Assembly (NCBI GenBank): GCA_005888335.1
Contig: VAWY01000019.1
Span: 1 to 8,530 of the forward strand
Source of the DNA: Actinomycetota bacterium
GTDB taxonomy: Bacteria; Actinomycetota; Thermoleophilia; Solirubrobacterales; Solirubrobacteraceae
Direction of reading: 5' to 3'
Length of the DNA: 8,530 nt
Shown here: positions 5,533-8,530 of the stretch, piece after piece
How positions within the stretch are numbered: position 1 is the stretch's first letter
Layout: every line of letters begins with the position of its first letter
The notes under the pieces: model-generated
What the model was told of the DNA's origin: nothing
What the model saw: the letters and a program-made list of their open reading frames with translations, nothing else
The model's database searches: none
Translations under genes and position numbers: made by a program

Positions 5533-6407
5533 GCGGGTTGGAACGCACCGGATCCCTGTTCCTTGCGGGCCGGGTGCGCCCAACCGAGCGAGCGGGCGAT
5601 GCGGTGGACGGGACCGCCGGGCGCGAACGCAGCGGCGGCGAGAGCGATGCCGGCCGCGGCGCCGGGGATCGTGCCGAGCGTGGCGATGAGCCCGTGGGCG
5701 GCCACCGCGAGGCTCAGCGCGGCGCCGAAGACGAGCGCGAGATGCAGGGCGACGATCGCCGCCGCGCCCGGGCGCGGCTCGCCGTCAGCGGCCAGCGCGT
5801 AGCCCTGCCGCTGCCAGCGGACGAGCGCGGTGAAGAGCACGGGCAGCAGCACGGCGCCCATCGCCGCGAGCGTCAGCGCGACGTCGCTGGTCAGCCAGCG
5901 CGCCCAGTCGCCGTCCCACGCGCGGTAGTGCGCGGCGTCGGGCGAGAAGAAGCGCCGCCAGCCGGTGCCGTCCCAGCCGTGGACGAGGATGAAGAACATG
6001 CCGAGGTAGGCGAGCGGGACCTGGAGCAGCGCGGCGTAGCGCCGGCCGGCGACCATGAGGCGCTCGACGACCCAGAAGCCGAGCATCGCCTGCGTGACGT
6101 TGGTGATCGCGAAGCAGACGACGAGCCACGCGGGCAGGTCGCGCGTGCCCGCCTGCATCGTCTCCCAGTCGGGGAAGTTCCACAGCAGGTACGCCCCGCT
6201 CGGCGCGAAGAGGAGCGCCGCGTAGAGGATCGTCTTGAGGAAGAACGGGTTGCGCCAGAGGCTGCCCGGGTCCGCGGGATCGCCCGGCAGGCGATCGGCG
6301 GGCGGGGTGGCGGCCGCCTGCTCGCGGCGCGCCTTGAGCTGGCGTCCGGCGGCGAGCGCCATGCTCGCGCCGAGGCCGTAGGACCAGAAGACGTCGACCT
6401 GAACCAT
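5529..6407 (-). CDS. Multi-pass membrane protein of unknown function
   Basis: I do not recognise a named family. The protein has 292 residues with about six or seven hydrophobic segments: roughly 6-21 (short, N-terminal), 57-76, 92-115, 125-143, 174-197, 214-239 and 246-263. It has several Trp/Asp-rich loops, such as WNFPDWETM (76-84), HGWDGTGWRRFF (143-154) and AWDGDWARW (163-171). The aromatic, acidic loop motifs look conserved in character rather than random and could form a cofactor- or substrate-facing surface, but no catalytic motif is evident. ATG at 6407 is chosen because MVQVDVFWSYGLGAS begins a coherent protein; GAGGAG lies 12 bases upstream, a slightly long spacer. The frame is open further upstream through the promoter. 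The stop overlaps the ATG of the hydrolase remnant (ATGA). It is divergent from the TetR gene at 6490, whose predicted operators cover its promoter. Confidence 0.85.
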   Translation of the reverse strand: MVQVDVFWSYGLGASMALAAGRQLKARREQAAATPPADRLPGDPADPGSLWRNPFFLKTILYAALLFAPSGAYLLWNFPDWETMQAGTRDLPAWLVVCFAITNVTQAMLGFWVVERLMVAGRRYAALLQVPLAYLGMFFILVHGWDGTGWRRFFSPDAAHYRAWDGDWARWLTSDVALTLAAMGAVLLPVLFTALVRWQRQGYALAADGEPRPGAAAIVALHLALVFGAALSLAVAAHGLIATLGTIPGAAAGIALAAAAFAPGGPVHRIARSLGWAHPARKEQGSGAFQPA

Positions 6408-6410
6408 TGC

Positions 6411-6450
6411 TGCTCTTGACTCCTCTGTTTGATGAAAAGGTGCTCTTGAC
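6411..6450. repeat. Direct repeat TGCTCTTGAC, two copies 30 bp apart
   Basis: Perfect 10-base copies at 6411-6420 and 6441-6450, start to start 30 bp, close to three helical turns. The second copy is the left half of the palindromic operator at 6445-6461; the first is a lone half-site lying in the 5' leader of the membrane-protein transcript. Confidence 0.6.
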
Positions 6451-6460
6451 GAAAGTTCAA
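6432..6460 (-). promoter_or_regulatory. Candidate promoter of the membrane-protein operon
   Basis: On the minus strand TTGAAC (6460-6455) and TTTCAT (6437-6432) are separated by exactly 17 bases, a sigma-70-like arrangement with about four of six matches in each hexamer. Transcription would start near 6425, about 20 bases before the ATG at 6407. The operator at 6445-6461 covers the -35 and most of the spacer, so binding there should repress. Confidence 0.45.
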
Positions 6461-6461
6461 A
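6445..6461. promoter_or_regulatory. TetR operator candidate 1 (CTTGAC-N4-GTTCAA)
   Basis: CTTGACGAAAGTTCAAA is an imperfect palindrome. The same pattern, CTTGAC-N4-GTTCAAG, is found on the other strand at 6489-6505, with centres 44 bp apart. Two matching imperfect dyads between divergent genes, one of them encoding a TetR protein, are the usual arrangement for an autoregulated local repressor. Assignment to the regulator at 6490 is inference from position. Confidence 0.6.
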
Positions 6462-6475
6462 ATGAGCGAGCGCGG

Positions 6476-6481
6476 TACAGT
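6476..6481 (+). promoter_or_regulatory. Possible -10 element (TACAGT) for a leaderless TetR transcript
   Basis: TACAGT fits the TANNNT pattern and lies 8 bases before the TTG start at 6490, so transcription would begin at or next to the start codon. No Shine-Dalgarno is present. No good -35 exists at 17 bases; TTGACG at 6446 is too far upstream. Confidence 0.35.
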
Positions 6482-6488
6482 AGCGCGC

Positions 6489-6505
6489 CTTGAACAAAAG
6501 TCAAG
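6489..6505. promoter_or_regulatory. TetR operator candidate 2, overlapping the regulator's own start codon
   Basis: CTTGAACAAAAGTCAAG has CTTGA/TCAAG arms and a 7-base centre. Read on the minus strand it is CTTGAC-N4-GTTCAAG, matching operator candidate 1 in both half-sites. It contains the TTG start at 6490, so binding would block transcription of the regulator just at initiation: simple autorepression. Confidence 0.6.
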
Positions 6506-7116
6506 ACGACCGGCGCGCCGAGCTGCTCGCCCTCGGGCGGCAGCTCTTCGCCCACCACGCCTACGACGAGCTGTCGATCGACGCCCTGGCCGAGCGCGCG
6601 GGCGTCGCGAAGGGGCTGCTCTACTACTACTTCGGGAGCAAGCGCGGCTACTACACGGCGGTCATCGAGCAGGCCGCGCGCGAGCTGCGCGAGCGCACGG
6701 CGACCGACCCCGGCCGGCCGCCCGCCGAGCGGCTCGCCACCGGGCTCGACGCCTACCTGGACTTCGTCGAGCAGCACCCCGAGGGCTACCGCGCGCTGAT
6801 GGCCGGCGGGATCGGCTCGGACCCGAAGGTGCGCGGCATCGTCTCGCGCGAGCGCGCAGCGTTCGTCGAGCTCATCGTCGCCGGGCTGACCGGCGCGCGG
6901 CGCCCGCGCCCGGCGCTGCGCGCGTCGCTGGAGGGCTGGCTCAGCTACATCGAGGGCGTCTGCCTGGACTGGCTCGACCACGGCGACCTGCGCCGCGACG
7001 CGGTGCGCGACCTGCTGCTGCACGCGCTCGCGGGCGCGCTCGCCGCGGCTCGGGCGGTCGATCCGCGGGCGGTCGCCGACCCGTCCGCCTTTGGACTCTA
7101 CCCCGGCTTCGGGTGA
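6490..7116 (+). CDS. TetR/AcrR-family regulator, divergent from membrane-protein operon
   Basis: Regulator of 208 residues. The N-terminal DNA-binding domain is at about 7-55: helix 1 is RRAELLALGRQLFAHHAY, the helix-turn-helix is SIDALAERAGVAKGLLYYYF at 29-48, followed by the usual GSKRGYYTAVIE. The remainder is helical, with a typical TetR C-terminal ligand-binding and dimer region containing LEGWLSYIEGVCLDWLDHG. The TTG start is forced: an in-frame TAG sits 6 bases before it (6481-6483), and no ATG, GTG or TTG follows until after the DNA-binding domain. There is no Shine-Dalgarno, and a TANNNT -10 lies 8 bases upstream, so a leaderless message is likely. Two matched CTTGAC-type dyads in the divergent region suggest it represses both itself and the membrane-protein operon. 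Its ligand is unknown. Confidence 0.93.
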   Translation: MNKSQDDRRAELLALGRQLFAHHAYDELSIDALAERAGVAKGLLYYYFGSKRGYYTAVIEQAARELRERTATDPGRPPAERLATGLDAYLDFVEQHPEGYRALMAGGIGSDPKVRGIVSRERAAFVELIVAGLTGARRPRPALRASLEGWLSYIEGVCLDWLDHGDLRRDAVRDLLLHALAGALAAARAVDPRAVADPSAFGLYPGFG

Positions 7117-7134
7117 GCCAGCTCACCGGCGAAG
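7107..7134 (+). terminator. Stem-loop across the TetR stop codon
   Basis: CTTCG (7107-7111) pairs with CGAAG (7130-7134), and GGTGAG (7112-7117) with CTCACC (7122-7127). This makes an 11-bp stem with a two-base bulge and a CCAG loop. The TGA stop is inside the left arm. No T run follows. It could be a U-less terminator for the regulator, or part of the structured leader that follows. Confidence 0.4.
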
Positions 7135-7141
7135 TGTGAAA

Positions 7142-7174
7142 GTTCCCCACCAACGGTCCGTTCCGGCGGGGAAC
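7142..7174 (+). other. Nested dyad/stem-loop between TetR and ATP-grasp genes
   Basis: GTTCCCC (7142-7148) pairs with GGGGAAC (7168-7174); after one mismatch two more G-C pairs form. In the loop, AACGG-T-CCGTT (7152-7162) is another perfect dyad with almost the same centre. As RNA it would be a terminator-like or leader hairpin; as DNA, a nested operator of about 33 bp. Both readings fit the position. Confidence 0.45.
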
Positions 7175-7186
7175 AACAGTCGGTGT

Positions 7187-7218
7187 TGCGGCGGATTCCG
7201 AGGCCGGAAACCGCCGCA
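7187..7218 (+). other. Strong stem-loop just before the ATP-grasp ribosome-binding site
   Basis: TGCGGCGG (7187-7194) pairs fully with CCGCCGCA (7211-7218); after one A-A mismatch, TTCCG (7196-7200) pairs with CGGAA (7205-7209), closing on an AGGC tetraloop. That is 13 pairs in 32 bases, ending 7 bases before the first GGAGG. It could act as a terminator or attenuator, or be a protein-bound leader element. I do not recognise a known riboswitch class here. Confidence 0.5.
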
Positions 7219-7234
7219 TCTCTACGGAGGGTGC

Positions 7235-7240
7235 GGAGGA
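7235..7240 (+). promoter_or_regulatory. Ribosome-binding site of the ATP-grasp gene
   Basis: GGAGGA with 9 bases to the ATG at 7250. A second purine-rich GGAGGG at 7226-7231 lies directly upstream. The site fixes the start, since the frame is open upstream into the TetR gene. Confidence 0.65.
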
Positions 7241-7249
7241 AGTGGCCCG

Positions 7250-8098
7250 ATGAGGATCCACTTCATGATTGCGCGGCGCGTGCCGGACGTGCCGAGTCCG
7301 CTACTGGCCGCCATCTATGACCGCCTACGCCGACGCGGCTTCGACGTCGACGCCACGATCGCTGAGGAGGAGGTGCGCCTCCTCAGCGGGATCGAGCCCG
7401 AGCACGACCTCTACGTGCTCAAGTCGCACACCGAGCTCTCGCTCAGCCTCGCCGGCGTGCTGCACGCGCGGGGCGCTCGGATCGTCAACCCCTACCCCGC
7501 GTCCGCCGTCGTCCAGAACAAGTTCATCGCCACGCGGCTGCTCGCCGACGCGGACCTGCCGACGCCGCGCACGTGGGTGATGGGCGAGGCCTCGGCGTTC
7601 GATCAGGTGCTCAGGAGGCGCCCGCTGGTCATCAAGCCCTACATGGGCTATCGCGGCCGGGGCGTGTGCCTCGTGCGCGACGTCGAGTCGCTCACCGAGA
7701 GCGCGTGCGCGCAGGCGCCGGTGCTCGTCCAGCAGTTCATCCCGGGGCCGGGCGAGGATCTGAAGATCTACGTCGTCGGCGACGAGGCCTTCGCGGTGCG
7801 CAAGCAGTTCACCGCGATGAGCTACTCGGTCCCCGGGCGGCCCGTTCCGGTCGACGAGGACGTCCGCGAGATCGCGCTGCGCGCCGGGCGCGCGCTGGGC
7901 CTCGGCATCTACGGCCTCGACGTGATCGAGTCGCCCGACGGCCCGGTGATCGTCGACGCCAACTACTTCCCGGGCTACAAGGGCGTCCCGGACGCCACCG
8001 AGCGGATCGCCGACTACATCGAGGCCTACGCGCTCGAGGAGGTCGAGCTCGTGCCGCCGCTCGCGACCGTCGGGTCGGTCGCCCTGGTCGCCGGATAG
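7250..8098 (+). CDS. ATP-grasp ligase, RimK/ITPK-like
   Basis: Cytoplasmic ATP-dependent carboxylate-amine ligase or small-molecule kinase of the ATP-grasp fold; 282 residues. A pre-ATP-grasp domain (about 1-85) leads to the ATP-grasp lid region starting at NKFIATRLLADADLPTPRTW (90-109). Lys129 in LVIKPYMGYRGRGV is the nucleotide-binding Lys with its glycine loop, VQQFIPGPGEDLK (160-172) is the hinge region, and YGLDVI (221-226) plus IVDANYFPGYKGVP (234-247) supply Mg ligands Asp224, Asp236 and Asn238. The closing NYFPGYKG recalls inositol phosphate kinases as well as RimK-type ligases, so the acceptor is uncertain: amino acid, peptide or phosphorylated polyol. The start at 7250 has a clear GGAGGA site. 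The MFS transporter starts 3 bases after its stop, implying a shared transcript and probably a common small molecule. Confidence 0.9.
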   Translation: MRIHFMIARRVPDVPSPLLAAIYDRLRRRGFDVDATIAEEEVRLLSGIEPEHDLYVLKSHTELSLSLAGVLHARGARIVNPYPASAVVQNKFIATRLLADADLPTPRTWVMGEASAFDQVLRRRPLVIKPYMGYRGRGVCLVRDVESLTESACAQAPVLVQQFIPGPGEDLKIYVVGDEAFAVRKQFTAMSYSVPGRPVPVDEDVREIALRAGRALGLGIYGLDVIESPDGPVIVDANYFPGYKGVPDATERIADYIEAYALEEVELVPPLATVGSVALVAG

Positions 8099-8101
8099 GC
8101 G

Positions 8102-8530
8102 ATGCGTCCCCGCCTGGCACCCGTCGACCGCACGCTGCTCGCGATCCTCGCGGAGGGCTTCTTCTCGCGCCTGAGCTTCGCGCTGATCACGTTCGCGCTG
8201 CCGCTCTACGCCCATCGCAAGCTGGGCCTGAGCCTCAGCCAGGTCGGGCTGCTCGCCTCGCTGAACCTGATCGTCGCGATCCCGCTCAAGCCGCTCGGCG
8301 GCTCGCTGGCGGACCGCTTCGGCTACAAGCGCAGCCTCGGCGTCGCGATCGCCCTGCGCAGCGCGGTCTCGCTCGTCCTCGCCTTCGCCGCGGTGCCGTG
8401 GCAGCTCTTTGCCGCGCGCGCGCTGCACGGCGTGTCGATCTCGATGCGCGACCCGGCGATCGGCTCCCTGATCGCCGAGCACGGCGGCGAGCGCGCCGTC
8501 GCGTCGGCCTTCGCCTGGTACCAGACCGCG
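8102..8530 (+). CDS. Major facilitator superfamily transporter (C-terminus cut by window edge)
   Basis: The first 143 residues of an inner-membrane secondary transporter. Hydrophobic segments at about 11-36, 44-65, 79-98 and onward match the MFS N-terminal bundle. Motif A lies between helices 2 and 3 as GGSLADRFGYKR (66-77), and RALHGVSISMRDPA (106-119) is in the helix-4 region, where many MFS proteins carry a conserved R and G. The start ATG is 3 bases after the ATP-grasp stop, with only a weak GGATAGG-like site, so translation is probably coupled. The substrate and the direction of transport cannot be told from this fragment; pairing with an ATP-grasp enzyme suggests export of its product or import of its substrate. 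About two thirds of the protein lies outside the window. Confidence 0.93.
   Translation, partial: MRPRLAPVDRTLLAILAEGFFSRLSFALITFALPLYAHRKLGLSLSQVGLLASLNLIVAIPLKPLGGSLADRFGYKRSLGVAIALRSAVSLVLAFAAVPWQLFAARALHGVSISMRDPAIGSLIAEHGGERAVASAFAWYQTA

Noticed and set aside
5262..6419. 385-codon plus-strand open frame opposite the membrane protein
   Set aside because: Charged, repetitive translation; the minus strand gives a coherent membrane protein with promoter and coupling signals.
6462..7139. ATG-initiated plus-strand frame at 6462 as the regulator
   Set aside because: It is out of frame with the TetR domain and gives an Arg-rich non-domain translation; the TTG at 6490 is in the correct frame.
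7142..7218. Known riboswitch class in the ATP-grasp leader
   Set aside because: Strong stems are present, but I could not match any conserved core of a class I know; reported only as unassigned structure.
7325..8482. 385-codon minus-strand open frame opposite the ATP-grasp and MFS genes
   Set aside because: No domain, and it spans two well-supported genes on the other strand.

Overview
The window is very GC-rich, and the coding frames use almost only G or C in third codon positions. PhoP-type two-component, TetR and glucan phosphorylase genes, several starts without a Shine-Dalgarno sequence, and a ribosome-binding-site pattern typical of high-GC Gram-positives together suggest an actinobacterium. 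Thermoleophilia/Solirubrobacterales-like is my guess from general style; no marker gene is present to prove it. No tRNA, rRNA, CRISPR array, insertion sequence or phage gene was seen.

Layout. (1) Positions 1-2014, minus strand: an OmpR/PhoP-type response regulator followed, with an ATGA stop/start overlap, by a sensor histidine kinase whose C-terminus runs off the left edge. (2) Positions 2015-2130: a divergent control region with a near-perfect dyad. (3) Positions 2131-5003, plus strand: a TetR-family regulator and, 20 bases later, an alpha-glucan phosphorylase (glycogen/maltodextrin breakdown to glucose-1-phosphate). (4) Positions 5018-6407, minus strand: a multi-pass membrane protein of unknown function, a broken secreted-hydrolase remnant coupled to it by ATGA, and a 44-residue membrane protein ending in a run of glycines and one tyrosine. 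(5) Positions 6408-6489: a comparatively AT-rich divergent control region with repeated CTTGAC half-sites, then a second TetR regulator (6490-7116, plus, TTG start) that probably controls itself and the membrane-protein operon. (6) Positions 7107-7249: three consecutive stem-loops. (7) Positions 7250-8530, plus strand: an ATP-grasp ligase and, 3 bases after its stop, a major facilitator transporter cut by the right edge, probably a make-and-export or uptake-and-modify pair.

No single pathway joins the window; it is a set of four small transcription units, each with a local regulator or leader. The least ordinary parts are the frame-switched hydrolase remnant with intact coupling signals, the tiny poly-glycine membrane protein, the paired CTTGAC operators over the membrane-protein promoter, and the triple-hairpin leader ahead of the ATP-grasp/transporter pair.
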